DNA of 64,000 nt from Proteocatella sphenisci DSM 23131 (GTDB taxonomy: Bacteria; Bacillota; Clostridia; Peptostreptococcales; Filifactoraceae): NCBI RefSeq assembly GCF_000423525.1, contig NZ_AUID01000001.1:124001-188000 (forward strand), read 5' to 3'. Each line of letters starts with the position of its first letter. Position 1 is the stretch's first letter. A program made the translations under genes and the position numbers. Below are positions 9,773 to 19,749 of this stretch, one piece after another. The notes under the pieces were generated by a model. It was not told the DNA's origin and searched no databases. It was given only the letters and a program-made list of their open reading frames with translations.

Positions 9773-12700
9773 TCATTTTAAAATAATATTTTCTTTTCCT
9801 ATTAACAAGGATAATTCATCAATTGTATTGTCACTACAAGATATATATGAGTATTTATTAGATACAAAGCTCTTGTTTGACGAAGCGTCAAAGTACTTTA
9901 CATTATTTGTACCCGGATTTTTCAAAACTACTTTCTCAATTTCTTTTACCACTGGATCCGCCATGCTTTTTACTCTTATATATAGGGTCTTATTGTCTTC
10001 ATTGGATACAAGTGTATCAATCTTCATGGCAATTATCTTTGCGTCGTCATCTTCTTTGAGTTGCAGTCTTCCTTTTACCGTGACAACACTGTCTTTTTCC
10101 AGTGATAAAGTGCACGAGTTAAGAACTTTAGGGAAAACTATAACCTCTACAGTACCATATTCATCCTCAAGGGTTATAAAAAGCATCATTTCATTTCTTT
10201 TTGTAGTCTTGTAGGTTTTTTCAGATATCAAGCCTCCTACTATTACCATCGAATCATCTTCATATTGATACTGCTCATAATCTTCCTGCATTTCTTTAAA
10301 CATGAGCGTGTTATGTGATGCAACTCTCTTTAGCTTGTCCGAATAGTCACTTAAGGGATGTCCACTAATATATAATCCTAGAACTTCCTTTTCCATAGCC
10401 AGTCTTTCTTTTGTTCCAAAATCTGCTGCATCAACCATATCAATTGTTGACTCGGTCTCATGGATACTGTCAAAAAGAGAAACCTGCCCATCTATGTTGT
10501 TTCTTCTTTCATTATTTGCACTGTCCCATATTTTTTCAAAATTCGCCATCAGGGTAGCTCTGTTTATATTAATAGAATCAAACGCTCCTGCCTTGAAAAG
10601 ACTCTCTACAAGCCTTTTGTTGACATCTTGCCCAGAAACTCTTTTTACAAAATTTTGAAGAGAGGTAAATTCTCCATCTTTTGTTCTTTCTCTTACTATA
10701 GTTTCTACAGCATTTTCACCAACATTTTTAATTGCCGACATAGCAAATCTTATATTTCCATTCTCCACACTGAAAGTTTTTATACTTTTGTTGACATCGG
10801 GCGGAAGCACTTCTATACCAATATCATTACACTCTTTTATATATTGAACTACTTTATCTGTATTGCCCATGACACTTGTCATAAGAGCTGTCATAAATTC
10901 TACTTTATAATGTGCCTTCAGATACGATGTCTGATATGCAAGCACTGCGTAACATGCAGCATGACTTTTATTGAAAGCATATTTTGCAAAATCTATCATG
11001 TTATCATAGATCTTGTTAGCTGCTCCTGCGCTTATGCCATTTCTTACACAACCCGCTATTTCAATATTTCCATCTGCATCTAGTTTCCCATTTACAAAGT
11101 ACTCGCGTTCTTCTTCCATTACATCCATCTTTTTCTTGCTCATGGCTTTTCTTACCAGGTCTGCTCTTGCATATGAATATCCACCGAGTTCTCTTACTAC
11201 TTGCATAACCTGCTCCTGGTAAACAAGTATGCCATTTGTAACCTCGAGTATGGATCTGAGTTTTTCATGGAGATACTCTATCTGGTCTGGATTGTTTTTG
11301 TTTTTTATATATGCTGGTATAGATTCCATTGGGCCCGGTCTGTAAAGTGAAATCCCAGCTATTATTTCCTCAAAATCATCGGGCTTAAGCTCTTTCAAGA
11401 ACTGTCTCATGCCGCCGCTCTCAAGCTGAAAAACGCCCAGAGTGTTAGCCGAGGAAAGATTTTCGTATACAAGCGGATCATCGTATTTCATTCCAGAAAA
11501 AACTATATCTTTGCCATGATTTAACTTTATCATCTTAACAGAATCCTGAATTACAGTAAGTGTCCTAAGCCCCAGAAAATCCATTTTCAAAAGACCAAGT
11601 TCTTCGAGCGTAGTCATAGGAAACTGTGTAGTTACAGAATTTTGATGCATATAAAGAGGTACATAGCTGTCTACGCTTTCCTTGGATATAACGACTCCAG
11701 CCGCGTGTGTCGATGCATGGCGAGGAAGGCCCTCCACGCTTTTTGATATATCTATCAGTTCTTTTATCTGAGGGCTTGAACTATAAAGCTTTCTTAGATT
11801 AGAATTTACCTCAAGGGCTTTTTCTATAGTCATTCCTATTGCAAAGGGAATCTCTTTGGCTACTTTATCTACCTCCTGATAGCTTACTCCAAGGACCCTT
11901 CCCACGTCGCGAATAGATGATCTTGCTCCCAAAGTTCCAAATGTTATTATTTGGGCTACGTGATCGTCATGATATTTCTGCTTTACATAATCAATTACCT
12001 GCTCTCTTTTTTCATAGCAGAAATCTATATCCACATCTGGCATAGAGATTCTGTCAGGATTAAGAAAACGCTCAAACAGAAGTGAGTATTCAATCGGATC
12101 CACATCTGTGATTTCAAGGGTGTATGCTACAATAGATCCCGCTGCGGAACCCCTTCCTGGACCAACCATTATGTCATTGCTCTTGGCATAATAAATAAAG
12201 TCCCATACTATAAGAAAGTATGCTACGTAACCCATTTTTTCTATGACTCCAAGTTCAAACTCAAGTCTGTCTAAAACTTCTTTTGAAGGATTTGTATATC
12301 TTTTCTTTAATCCTTTGTAACATAATTCTCTGAGAAATCCAGAAGGAGTTTTTCCATCTTCCACCTTATATTCAGGAAGATGAATTGTCTCAAAGTCAAA
12401 GTCAACTTTGCACCTGCCAGCTATCTTTACTGTATTTTCCAGTGCGCCGTCATAACCTTTAAAGAGATCTGCCATCTCATCTGGAGACTTGAGATAGAAT
12501 TCATTAGTCTTAAACTCCATCCGGTGCTCATCTTGGAGAGTTTTTCCAGTCTGTATACACATGAGTATCTCATGTGTCTTCCAATCTTCTTTTGTAAGAT
12601 AATGCACATCATTTGTTGCAACCATAGGGATTCCAGTTTCTCTGGAGAGTTTTTGTATATACATATTAACTCTCGCCTGCTCTGGGATATTATGATCTTG

Positions 12701-13222
12701 AAGCTCCATATAAAAATTATCTTTTCCAAATAAAGCTAAAAATCTCTGCGCTGCAGTTTTCGCCTCCTGATATTTCCCCTCCATAAGTCTTTGGGGAATT
12801 TCTCCCGCCAGACAAGCTGAAAGCCCTATAATCCCTTTGCTGTATTTTTCAAGTACTTCATAGTCAACTCTTGGTTTATAATAAAACCCTTCAACAAATC
12901 CTGCAGATACAATCTTTATGAGGTTTTGATAACCTTCATTGTTTTCTGCAAGAAGCACAAGGTGATAAGATTTTTTATCTATATTTTCTCTGTCATATCT
13001 ACCCCTGAATGAAACGTATACCTCGCAACCAATTATAGGGTTTATACCACTGCTCTTTGCTTTTTTATAAAAATCTACAACCCCAAACATTACCCCATGA
13101 TCCGTTATGGCCACAGAATCCATTCCCAGCTCTTTTACTTTATCCATAAGATTATCTATTTTGGAAAATCCATCCAAAAGACTGTACTGCGTGTGAAGAT
13201 GAAGATGACAAAATTTGCTCAT
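9773..13222 (-). CDS. dnaE: DNA polymerase III subunit alpha (DnaE type)
   Basis: A 1149-residue replicative or lagging-strand polymerase. It begins with the PHP domain (HLHLHTQYSLLDG), carries the catalytic PDVDIDF around residue 394, a helix-hairpin-helix region, and a C-terminal OB-fold near residues 980-1060. No proofreading exonuclease insertion is present, so it is DnaE rather than PolC. It lies 125 bp upstream of pfkA. The gene is full length and intact. Confidence 0.96.
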   Translation of the reverse strand: MSKFCHLHLHTQYSLLDGFSKIDNLMDKVKELGMDSVAITDHGVMFGVVDFYKKAKSSGINPIIGCEVYVSFRGRYDRENIDKKSYHLVLLAENNEGYQNLIKIVSAGFVEGFYYKPRVDYEVLEKYSKGIIGLSACLAGEIPQRLMEGKYQEAKTAAQRFLALFGKDNFYMELQDHNIPEQARVNMYIQKLSRETGIPMVATNDVHYLTKEDWKTHEILMCIQTGKTLQDEHRMEFKTNEFYLKSPDEMADLFKGYDGALENTVKIAGRCKVDFDFETIHLPEYKVEDGKTPSGFLRELCYKGLKKRYTNPSKEVLDRLEFELGVIEKMGYVAYFLIVWDFIYYAKSNDIMVGPGRGSAAGSIVAYTLEITDVDPIEYSLLFERFLNPDRISMPDVDIDFCYEKREQVIDYVKQKYHDDHVAQIITFGTLGARSSIRDVGRVLGVSYQEVDKVAKEIPFAIGMTIEKALEVNSNLRKLYSSSPQIKELIDISKSVEGLPRHASTHAAGVVISKESVDSYVPLYMHQNSVTTQFPMTTLEELGLLKMDFLGLRTLTVIQDSVKMIKLNHGKDIVFSGMKYDDPLVYENLSSANTLGVFQLESGGMRQFLKELKPDDFEEIIAGISLYRPGPMESIPAYIKNKNNPDQIEYLHEKLRSILEVTNGILVYQEQVMQVVRELGGYSYARADLVRKAMSKKKMDVMEEEREYFVNGKLDADGNIEIAGCVRNGISAGAANKIYDNMIDFAKYAFNKSHAACYAVLAYQTSYLKAHYKVEFMTALMTSVMGNTDKVVQYIKECNDIGIEVLPPDVNKSIKTFSVENGNIRFAMSAIKNVGENAVETIVRERTKDGEFTSLQNFVKRVSGQDVNKRLVESLFKAGAFDSININRATLMANFEKIWDSANNERRNNIDGQVSLFDSIHETESTIDMVDAADFGTKERLAMEKEVLGLYISGHPLSDYSDKLKRVASHNTLMFKEMQEDYEQYQYEDDSMVIVGGLISEKTYKTTKRNEMMLFITLEDEYGTVEVIVFPKVLNSCTLSLEKDSVVTVKGRLQLKEDDDAKIIAMKIDTLVSNEDNKTLYIRVKSMADPVVKEIEKVVLKNPGTNNVKYFDASSNKSFVSNKYSYISCSDNTIDELSLLIGKENIILK

Positions 13223-13301
13223 TTTAATTCTACTTTCCTTTTACTAAAAATTTTTCCAAATTAACAAAGCATCATTACTTATTATTATATCATAAAGACG
13301 C

Positions 13302-13340
13302 AAAAAGGACTGAGAACAAATGTTTCTCAATCCTTTTTTT
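13302..13340 (-). terminator. intrinsic terminator of the pflBA operon
   Basis: Stem AGGA-TGAGAA paired with TTCTCA-TCCT (one internal mismatch), loop CAAATG, and a T-run on the minus strand. It lies 9 bp after the pflA stop codon. Confidence 0.85.
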
Positions 13341-13349
13341 ACCTTATTT

Positions 13350-14090
13350 TTATCTTTTATTTATATGTTTGTATAGCTTTAAAATCGTATCTTCTGAAGT
13401 TTCAGGGGTGTCTTTGAGTTTAAATTCCATATTCATAGAGTCATATTTAGAAATGCAGAGCTTTCTAAATCCTAAAAGTTCAACTTTTTCAACATTTTCA
13501 TATCTGTCTGCAATATCATTTAATTTTTTTATTGATAAATGGTCATCATTAATACCAGGGACAATAACCTGTCTTAACCACACTGGTATTTTACAAACCT
13601 TTGTCAATTCCAAAAAATGCAGCACTTTTTCCAGGCTTCCACCAGTAAGGTTTTTGTAGTTTTCTTCACTTGCAAACTTTACATCGCATATAACAAGGTC
13701 CGTTAAACTAAACAGCTGCCTTAGTGATTCTTCATCCTCGCATCCCATACCGGATGTATCAAGCGCTGTGTGTATATTGTTTTCTTTGCAGATTCGGAAA
13801 ATTTCCTTAACGAATTCCACCTGAAGAAGTGCCTCTCCTCCTGATACGGTTACTCCACCATTTTTACCAAAGTAATTTTTATATTTTTTGATTTTGCTGT
13901 AAAGCTCGTTTGCTGTCATTTCAATTCCGCCCTGAATACTCCAGGTTTCAGGATTATGACAGTAAACGCAACGCAGGGGGCAACCTTGAAGAAAAACCAC
14001 AAATCTTATGCCCGGTCCATCCACAGCGCCAAGGCTTTGAAATGAACTAACTCTCCCCTTTGTGTCTCCATTGCCTGAATTGTTTTTCAT
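13350..14090 (-). CDS. pflA: pyruvate formate-lyase-activating enzyme
   Basis: A 246-residue radical SAM enzyme that installs the glycyl radical on PflB. The cluster-binding cysteines are Cys37, Cys41 and Cys44 in GCPLRCVYCHNP. The ATG at 14090 is chosen because GGAGGT lies 5 bases upstream; an in-frame ATG at 14102 overlaps that very box and cannot use it. It is 28 bp downstream of pflB and cotranscribed with it under the ZTP riboswitch. Confidence 0.96.
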   Translation of the reverse strand: MKNNSGNGDTKGRVSSFQSLGAVDGPGIRFVVFLQGCPLRCVYCHNPETWSIQGGIEMTANELYSKIKKYKNYFGKNGGVTVSGGEALLQVEFVKEIFRICKENNIHTALDTSGMGCEDEESLRQLFSLTDLVICDVKFASEENYKNLTGGSLEKVLHFLELTKVCKIPVWLRQVIVPGINDDHLSIKKLNDIADRYENVEKVELLGFRKLCISKYDSMNMEFKLKDTPETSEDTILKLYKHINKR

Positions 14091-14118
14091 ACAAACCTCC
14101 ATGCTTTGATAAATTCCA

Positions 14119-16350
14119 CTAAACTCTTTCGTGGAAGGTTCTTTTTATTACCTCGATCTGTTGGTCTTTGCTTAGCTTTACGAAATTGACTGCATATCCA
14201 GAAACTCTTATTGTAAGATTTGGGTATAAATGCGGGTTTTTGTATGCTTCTACAAGCTTTTCTCTTTCAAGAACATTTACATTTATGTGATGTGCATTTT
14301 GTGCAAAATATCCATCTATTATACTGCTTAGATTTTCCCTGCTCTCTGCTTCAGTTTTTCCAAGAGCCTGAGGCACTATAGAAAACGTGCATGAAATCCC
14401 ATCTTGACATGATTCATAAGGTATCTTTGCTACAGAATTCAGTGATGCCAGAGCTCCTTGTGTTTCTCTGTTGTGCATGGGATTGGCTCCAGGAGCAAAT
14501 GCTTCTCCTTTTTTTCTTCCATCTGGTGTAGAACCTGTTTTTTTCCCATACACTACATTAGAAGTTATAGTAAGAACTGACAGAGTATGTTTTGAGTTTC
14601 TGTATGTCGGATTTTTCTTTAATGACTCATGAAATTTTACTATCTGATCTACTGCAATCTGGTCTACTCTGTCATCATCATTTCCGTATGTTGGGAAGTC
14701 GCCTTCCACTTCAAAATCTATGATTATTCCATTTTCGTCTCTTAGAGGTTTTACCTTTGCAAATTTTATGGCTGAAAGTGAATCTGCCAGCACCGAAAGT
14801 CCTGCCACCCCAAAAGCCATAAGTCTTTCAACATCTGTATCATGAAGCGCCATCTGAAGTTTTTCATATGCATATTTGTCATGCATATAATGTATTATAT
14901 TCATTGTGTTCACATAAAGCTTTGCAAGCCAGTCTCTGTAGAAATCAAGTTTTTCTATGACCCTATCATATTCCAGGTATTTCCCTTCATATTTTTCTCC
15001 TTGTGGCCCCACTTGCATTCCTGTATTTTCGTCTATTCCTCCATTTAAAGCAACAAGAAGAAGTTTTGCAAGATTTGCTCTTGCTCCAAAAAATTGCATC
15101 TGTTTGCCTACCTTCATTGCAGATACGCAGCAAGCAATAGCATAGTCATCTCCAAACTCAGGCCTCATTAAATCATCATTTTCATACTGGATAGAATCTG
15201 TATCAATTGAAACTTTTGTGCAGAATCTCTTAAAGCCGTCTGGAAGATCTTGTGCCCATAAAACAGTAAGATTGGGCTCTGGAGATGGGCCTAGATTATA
15301 AAGGGTATTTAGTACCCTGAATGAGTTTTTTGTAACCATGGATTTTCCCTGTATTGTCATTCCACCAATACATTCAGTTATCCACATAGGGTCTCCTCCA
15401 AAGAGCTCATTATAATCTTTAGTTCTAAGATGCCTTGCCATTCTCAGCTTCATTACAAAATCATCCATTATCTCCTGAGCCTGTGATTCATCAATTGCCC
15501 CAAGAGCAATATCTCTTTCTATATATATATCAAGGAATGTGCTGGTTCTTCCCAGTGACATGGCTGCCCCATTTTGTTCTTTTATCGCTCCCAGATAGGC
15601 AAAATAAAGCCACTGGACTGCTTCTCTTGAGTTATGTGCCGGTTTTGAAATATCATATCCGTAAGAAAAAGCCATTTCCTTAAGTTTTTTCAAAAAAGCT
15701 ATCTGCTGATATAGTTCTTCCAGACTTCTTATTGAATCCACATCCATTACCTTTTCTCCGACATTCTTCTTATCTATTTCTTTCTCTTCTATGAGTATGT
15801 CTACCCCATAAAGAGCCACTCTTCGATAATCTCCTATTATCCTTCCTCTTCCATACGCATCAGGTAACCCAGTTATTATTCCAGATTTTCTGACTATTTT
15901 CATTTCGTCAGTATATGCCCTAAAAACTCCATCGTTATGAGTTGTTCTGAAACTGAATTCCTTTTCTACTTTATCAGAAAGCTCGTATCCATATTCCTTG
16001 CATGCCGATCTGGTCATCTTTATTCCACCAAAAGGATTTACCGCTCTTTTTAAAGGTCTGTCTGTCTGCAGCCCTACTATTATTTCATTTTCTTTGTCCA
16101 GATATCCTGGCTTAAAATGAGTAAGAGAAGCCACCGTATTCACGTCAATATCAAGCACTCCCCCAAACTGCTTTTCGATTTCAAAAAGTCCATTTAGTTT
16201 TTTCATCATATCGTCAGTTCTTTTACTTGCATTTTTAAGAAAACTTTCATCTCCATCATATGCTTTGTAATTATTTAATATAAAATCACTCACATTAATC
16301 TCATTATTCCAAACTGATTTTTTAAATCCTTCCCACTGCATGAATTTCAT
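14119..16350 (-). CDS. pflB: formate acetyltransferase (pyruvate formate-lyase)
   Basis: A 743-residue glycyl radical enzyme that splits pyruvate with CoA into acetyl-CoA and formate. The radical glycine is Gly718 in RVSGYAV near the C-terminus, and the catalytic cysteine pair is at about residues 406-407 (AIACCVSAM). [20 protein letters not shown] is typical of true PFL. AAGGAGGA precedes the ATG. Expression is controlled by the ZTP riboswitch and terminator just upstream, which links formate production to one-carbon/purine status. Confidence 0.97.
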   Translation of the reverse strand: MKFMQWEGFKKSVWNNEINVSDFILNNYKAYDGDESFLKNASKRTDDMMKKLNGLFEIEKQFGGVLDIDVNTVASLTHFKPGYLDKENEIIVGLQTDRPLKRAVNPFGGIKMTRSACKEYGYELSDKVEKEFSFRTTHNDGVFRAYTDEMKIVRKSGIITGLPDAYGRGRIIGDYRRVALYGVDILIEEKEIDKKNVGEKVMDVDSIRSLEELYQQIAFLKKLKEMAFSYGYDISKPAHNSREAVQWLYFAYLGAIKEQNGAAMSLGRTSTFLDIYIERDIALGAIDESQAQEIMDDFVMKLRMARHLRTKDYNELFGGDPMWITECIGGMTIQGKSMVTKNSFRVLNTLYNLGPSPEPNLTVLWAQDLPDGFKRFCTKVSIDTDSIQYENDDLMRPEFGDDYAIACCVSAMKVGKQMQFFGARANLAKLLLVALNGGIDENTGMQVGPQGEKYEGKYLEYDRVIEKLDFYRDWLAKLYVNTMNIIHYMHDKYAYEKLQMALHDTDVERLMAFGVAGLSVLADSLSAIKFAKVKPLRDENGIIIDFEVEGDFPTYGNDDDRVDQIAVDQIVKFHESLKKNPTYRNSKHTLSVLTITSNVVYGKKTGSTPDGRKKGEAFAPGANPMHNRETQGALASLNSVAKIPYESCQDGISCTFSIVPQALGKTEAESRENLSSIIDGYFAQNAHHINVNVLEREKLVEAYKNPHLYPNLTIRVSGYAVNFVKLSKDQQIEVIKRTFHERV

Positions 16351-16375
16351 ATTCAGTCCTCCTTATATTTAAAAC

Positions 16376-16403
16376 AAAAAAGACAGCTCCATCAGGAACT
16401 GCC
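16376..16403 (-). terminator. riboswitch-controlled terminator before pflB
   Basis: A 9-bp stem (GGCAGTTCC with GGAGCTGTC, including G-U pairs), a TGAT loop and six T on the minus strand, 25 bp before the pflB start codon. It is the expression platform of the ZTP riboswitch. Confidence 0.88.
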
Positions 16404-16437
16404 TTGAGTTAGTTAGTTTATTCTTGCATCAACCATA

Positions 16438-16528
16438 CCGGGCAGTATCTAGAGTGTTGCCCAGGCGGTCGGCTGTTATTTATCGATATCTCACGTGGTT
16501 TAATCCACTTATCCGCCAGAAATATCAA
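16438..16528 (-). ncRNA. ZTP riboswitch (pfl motif)
   Basis: The aptamer reads on the minus strand: P1 strand TTGATAT (16522-16528) pairing with ATATCGA, then CTGGCGG, a GTGG/CCAC hairpin, and the highly conserved GCCGACCGCCTGGGCA. GGCGG and CCGCC can form the characteristic pseudoknot, and GGGCA can pair with TGCCC further on. This class senses the purine intermediate ZMP/ZTP, which builds up when 10-formyl-tetrahydrofolate is short, and commonly precedes pfl genes. A terminator follows at 16376-16403, so ligand binding is expected to turn pflBA on. Confidence 0.93.
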
Positions 16529-16592
16529 TACAAGATTATTATATATCTATAATCGATCTAAGTCAATAGCACAAATAGAAAAAATTTTTAGA

Positions 16593-17591
16593 TTACAGAT
16601 CAAGGTTTACAATAGTTCTCCCTTTTAATTTCCCATCAAGAATTTTGTCTATCTTGTCATTTAGCTCCATAATGCCTATCTCTTGAATATTTTCGTTTAA
16701 GCTATCTGGCTTCCATAATTCTGACAGCTTATCCCATACTTTTACTCTTTCATCCATTGGGCATTGAACAGAATCTACTCCGAGCAACGAAACTCCTCTT
16801 AGTATAAACGGATATACAGTAGTTAAAAGTTCATGTGAAGCCACATTCCCGCAACAAGTTACACAACCACCATATTTTGTAGATTTTATAGCAGTTGCAA
16901 GTATATTTCCTCCTACCGTATCAATTACGCCTGCCCATCTTCCTTTTACCAAAGGTCTTCCTGATTGGTCATCCAGCTCTTCTCTAAGAATGATATCCTT
17001 AGCTCCTAATTTTAACAACATGTCCTTAGACTCCGGCTTGCCTGTTGCGGCAATAACACTATAGCCCAGTTTATGGAGAATAGAAACAGCTACACTTCCA
17101 ACTCCACCTGTAGCACCGGTTATCAGTATTTCACCATCAGCAGGTTTAATATTGCAGCTTAATAGTTTACTTATAGAAAGCGCTGCTGTAAATCCTGCAG
17201 TACCGTATATCATACTTTCTTTTAGTGAAAGGTTTTCAGGTAATTTAACAACCCATTCCCCTGGTACACTAATATACTGACTAAAACCGCCAGCTGTATT
17301 CATACCCAGATCATACCCCGTTACAAGCACATGATCTCCTGCTTTAAAATTTGCATTCTTGCTTTCCATAACTACTCCCGCGGCATCTATACCGGGGGTA
17401 TGAGGATAAACTTTTGTTACCCCCCTGTTGCCTGTAGCTGAAAGAGCATCTTTATAATTTAAAGACGAGTATTTTACGTTTATTAAAACTTCATTTGATG
17501 GCAAATCAGAAATATTCCTGGTCACAATATCTCTGGAAAACTTTCCGTCATCAAGTTCACTGACTAACATAGATTTATAATTAGTTATCAT
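16593..17591 (-). CDS. YhdH/YhfP-family quinone oxidoreductase
   Basis: A 332-residue zinc-free medium-chain dehydrogenase/reductase of the YhdH/AcuI group; relatives reduce acrylyl-CoA or quinones with NADPH. YKDALSATG, GIDAAGVV, GTAGFTAALS and the nucleotide loop GATGGVGSVAVS are present. The ATG at 17591 matches the family start; AAAGGA is about 10 bases upstream, so initiation may be modest. It is divergent from a MarR gene with two matching operators between them, which suggests induction by a reactive carbonyl or quinone-like compound. Confidence 0.88.
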   Translation of the reverse strand: MITNYKSMLVSELDDGKFSRDIVTRNISDLPSNEVLINVKYSSLNYKDALSATGNRGVTKVYPHTPGIDAAGVVMESKNANFKAGDHVLVTGYDLGMNTAGGFSQYISVPGEWVVKLPENLSLKESMIYGTAGFTAALSISKLLSCNIKPADGEILITGATGGVGSVAVSILHKLGYSVIAATGKPESKDMLLKLGAKDIILREELDDQSGRPLVKGRWAGVIDTVGGNILATAIKSTKYGGCVTCCGNVASHELLTTVYPFILRGVSLLGVDSVQCPMDERVKVWDKLSELWKPDSLNENIQEIGIMELNDKIDKILDGKLKGRTIVNLDL

Positions 17592-17633
17592 AATTAATTC
17601 ATCCTTTCTACAATTCAATATTCTACCAACTAA

Positions 17634-17651
17634 TGGTTTTGCGTCAAACTA
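17634..17651. promoter_or_regulatory. MarR-type operator, copy 2
   Basis: TGGTTTTGCGTCAAACTA, an imperfect palindrome matching copy 1 at 15 of 18 positions. It lies just downstream of the -10 box of the oxidoreductase promoter. Its centre is 33 bp from copy 1, about three helical turns, so two dimers would sit on the same face. Confidence 0.7.
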
Positions 17652-17680
17652 ATTGTAGCACAGCAATAGTTTTGTGTCAA
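17652..17680 (-). promoter_or_regulatory. promoter of the YhdH-family gene
   Basis: A consensus TTGACA (17675-17680 on the minus strand), a 17-bp spacer and TACAAT (17652-17657). The two flanking operator copies overlap the -35 box and the start region, the layout expected for repression. Confidence 0.8.
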
Positions 17681-17684
17681 ACCA
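17667..17684. promoter_or_regulatory. MarR-type operator, copy 1
   Basis: TAGTTTTGTGTCAAACCA, an imperfect palindrome overlapping the -35 hexamer of the minus-strand promoter. See copy 2 at 17634-17651. Confidence 0.7.
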
Positions 17685-17741
17685 TATTGCAATTTTTTAT
17701 TTATTGATATATACTGTTTTAAATGGAGGTTGGATAAAATA

Positions 17742-18176
17742 ATGAATGATAAATATATAGTTTATTTTATAAGTAGAACTAAACAAAAAATGATTCAATT
17801 TATTGAACAAAAATTAGAAGAAAATGGAGTATATGACCTGATAACTTCGCATGGCAATATTCTCACAGCCCTGTATGAAAATAATGGGAAATTGACAATG
17901 AGCCAAATTGCAAAAAAAATAGGTAAAGATAAGTCAACAGTAACACCTTTAATAACCAAGCTGTTTCAGCTTGGTTATATAGACAAACTTAAAAATGATG
18001 ATGATAAAAGAATCACTTATATAACTATCACGGATAAGGGTAGGCAGTTGGAATCCACGTTTAATTCTATCACATCACAGGTTCATGAAACCGCTTATAA
18101 AAATTTCACTCCAGAAGAAAAGCAAATTTTCCTAGAATTGTTAAAAAAGCTGAACATGAACTTTACTAAACTGTAA
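17742..18176 (+). CDS. MarR family transcriptional regulator
   Basis: A 144-residue winged-helix regulator. The DNA-binding part is LTMSQIAKKIGKDKSTVT followed by the wing KNDDDKRITYITITDKG. The ATG at 17742 is used; GGAGGT ends 11 bases upstream, a rather long gap, and an in-frame TTG at 17730 overlaps that box and is rejected. It faces away from the YhdH-family gene and very likely represses it and perhaps itself through the twin operators between them. Confidence 0.9.
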   Translation: MNDKYIVYFISRTKQKMIQFIEQKLEENGVYDLITSHGNILTALYENNGKLTMSQIAKKIGKDKSTVTPLITKLFQLGYIDKLKNDDDKRITYITITDKGRQLESTFNSITSQVHETAYKNFTPEEKQIFLELLKKLNMNFTKL

Positions 18177-18364
18177 TACAAAATACTAATTCAGGTTGAT
18201 ATTTTTCAATAATCAATTTTCATTTGATATATAACAGGTAAAATTAATTAAGAGCTATCTAGGTCATTCAACTGTTTCTTTGTATTGATATGGGGTAAAT
18301 AATTATTATAAATAAATTTGAGAGATTTCAGACATTTTTATAATAATATTTTTGGAGGTATATT

Positions 18365-19656
18365 ATGTTTAATAAAATATTGATAAAAATAAAAAAGAGT
18401 ATATGGATTTATCCTATTTTGTACAGCGCAATATCATTAATCGCGGCTATTTTCATAATAATTATAGATTCGAGGTTTTTTTAAATTTAGAGAATTACCT
18501 GCCTCAGGTTCTATTCACAAGTGTTGATTTAGCAAAAACTATATTAGCCACTATAGCTGGTTCTCTTCTCAGCATGACTACTTTCACTTTTTCAATTACC
18601 ATGGTAGTCTTGACTATGTATTCTTCACAATTTTCATTAAGGACACTTGAAAACTTTCTTAGTGACAAGACAACCATGAAAATTCTTGGGGTTTTTATGG
18701 GAGGATTCGTATATTCCATATCTTCTCTGCTTTTCATGAGGGCTGCTATTTCTGAATACATGGTAATTTCAGCCACCATAGGGGTTATATACGCTATAAC
18801 CTGCCTTGCATATTTTGCTATATTTATACACCATGTAGCTTCTTTGATACAGGTAGAAAATCTAGTTGACCGTCTTTATTCAAGTTCGATTGAAGGTATT
18901 AATAGCTATAAGGAACTCTTAAAGGACAAATCATTTAAAGATGATTTAAATCTTAAGGATTATAATTTTATTTTTGAAATTATAAATGATAAGGTCGGAT
19001 ACATACAACTTGTAGATCATTTTAGGCTACAGGTGATTGCAAAAGAAATATCTGCTACTATTATTTTTGAAAAACTTATAGGACAATTTCTAGTAAAGGA
19101 TACGGTTGTTTTTTTTATATGTTCAAAAGATAAAATTACTATCGATGAAGAATTATCGAATAAATTATTGGATTGCTTAACAATAGGGAAATATCGAAGT
19201 GAACTTCAAGATTTTAATTTCCCAATTCAAAAAATAGTCGAAATATCTTTAAGGGCCATATCACCAGGGATAAACGATCCAAATACGTCTAATCACTGCA
19301 TAAGAATGTTAGGGGTTTTAATAGGGCTCATATCTGATTTTGAAAAAGGATATGTAATACTTAAGGTTGATCAAGAAAATTCAGAGTTTATATTTAAAGC
19401 AATTGATTTTGAAAAAGAACTTTATTTTACTTTCTATCAGATTGTCACCTACGCAAAACACGACGTTTCTGCACTTTTATCAATTTTTACAGCCTTGGGA
19501 TATGTGATGAAAAATGCGACAGATCAAAATCGCGATGTCATAACCTCTTTTTCTGACTATGTCTGGGATCATATTGATAGAAGCTTGAAAAAAGGTTTGG
19601 ATTATCATATATTAAAACATGAAAAAGAAGCTATAATTTGCAAATATATCCCTTAA
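18365..19656 (+). pseudogene. DUF2254 membrane protein, frameshifted after the first membrane helix
   Basis: DUF2254 proteins are multi-pass membrane proteins of unknown role. The true start is the ATG at 18365, six bases after a GGAGGT box. That frame codes for a basic start and one hydrophobic helix (IWIYPILYSAISLIAAIF) and stops at 18482-18484, right after a run of seven T (18476-18482). The rest of the protein (VLFTSVDLAKT, ATIAGSLLSMTTFTFSITMVV and a ~300-residue soluble tail) continues in the -1 frame to 19656. One more T would restore a ~430-residue protein of normal length. It may be a mutation, a sequencing error in the homopolymer, phase variation, or slippage. Translation from the ATG at 18403 would lack helix one and has no good ribosome binding site. 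Confidence 0.8.
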
Positions 19657-19683
19657 TATCTAAACAGGTGAAAGTAACAATTT

Positions 19684-19721
19684 TAAAAAGCACCAGATCC
19701 AAATAGGAACTGATGCTTTTT
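19684..19721. terminator. bidirectional intrinsic terminator
   Basis: AAAAAGCA-CAG-TCC paired with GGA-CTG-TGCTTTTT with two single mismatches and an AAATA loop. It stands between the convergent DUF2254 and ppiB genes; T-runs occur on both strands. Confidence 0.85.
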
Positions 19722-19749
19722 AAAAAAAATTTATAATATTTTATAGAAA

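Noticed and set aside
16438-16528. T-box leader before pflB
   Set aside because: No T-box sequence (UGGNACC) or specifier arm is present; the conserved core is that of the ZTP switch.
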